Source: Chionis minor (lineage: Eukaryota; Chordata; Aves; Charadriiformes; Chionididae). Taken from it: DNA of 64,000 nt. Shown piece by piece: positions 63,948 to 64,000 of the stretch. The first letter of the stretch is position 1; every line of letters starts with the position of its first letter. The notes below the pieces were generated by a model. It searched no databases and was not told the origin of the DNA. It saw only the letters and a program-made list of their open reading frames with translations. Made by a program: the position numbers and the translations under genes. Location: assembly GCA_013398295.1 (NCBI GenBank), contig VZSF01003329.1, positions 289,625 to 353,624 of the forward strand, written 5' to 3'.

Positions 63948-64000
63948 TGTATTAGGTTTATGTGCCCCTGTTTCAGTACCAGGTCGGGGGTTGGGGGGGG
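63948..64000 (+). mobile_element. First bases of a fourth ERVL-like LTR, cut by the window edge
   Basis: TGTATTAGGTTTATGTG at 63948 matches the opening of the LTR family read at 15667 (minus), 24603 (minus) and 58611 (plus). It is followed by a GTTT..GTA segment and a G-rich stretch, as in the 14.6-kb copy, where GGTTTTGGTAGT and a run of eight Gs follow the start. Only 53 bases are visible, so length, state and any attached retroviral genes are unknown. The final G run therefore has an explanation and need not be an assembly artefact. Confidence 0.55.

Noticed and set aside
63982..64000. Terminal G run as an assembly artefact
   Set aside because: The LTR family has a run of G at the same distance from its start in the 14.6-kb copy, so the run fits the element.

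Overview
The window looks like a stretch of bird nuclear chromosome. It is AT-rich and carries chicken-repeat-1 (CR1) non-LTR retrotransposons. Four CR1 copies have the 3' end in view, with tails built on 8-bp units such as ATTCTATG or ATTCTGTG. It also carries copies of an avian ERVL-like LTR family with TG...CA-type ends. I cannot name the species. I see no intact host protein-coding gene, rRNA, tRNA, CRISPR array or bacterial-type operon. The open frames outside repeats are at most about 135 codons, which is what chance gives in 64 kb of this composition.

Layout. Positions 1-1697 hold an old CR1 on the minus strand that runs off the left edge. Unique AT-rich DNA follows to 11363, with a short CR1 3' end (+) at 11364-11688. 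Two solo LTRs lie in minus orientation at 14611-15667 and 23744-24603. A pentanucleotide array, (AGAAT)16, lies between them at 21551-21630. An old CR1 (-) occupies 27412-28290. A GC-rich, CpG-poor block of unknown origin lies at 31541-31887. An internally deleted CR1 (+) is at 38525-38763. The right third is richer in repeats: a CR1 fragment (-) at 49606-49870, an internally deleted CR1 (+) at 50712-51238, a diverged repeat pair at 51850-52100 and 56625-56865, a third LTR (+) at 58611-59211, a longer CR1 (+) at 60181-61717 with the reverse transcriptase motifs still visible, and the first bases of a fourth LTR (+) at 63948-64000.

How the parts relate. No set of genes works together here. The history that can be read is of retroelement insertion, internal deletion and decay. 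The main observations are: the LTR family varies in length with the number of internal ~46-50 bp units; one CR1 copy has lost most of its RT domain yet stays open in its native frame and begins beside a splice-acceptor-like sequence; and a collinear diverged repeat pair belongs to no family I recognise. A few splice-like sequences (10098-10121, 20281-20321) would fit the window lying inside a long intron, but the sequence alone does not prove it. I did not find evidence for a new biological system.
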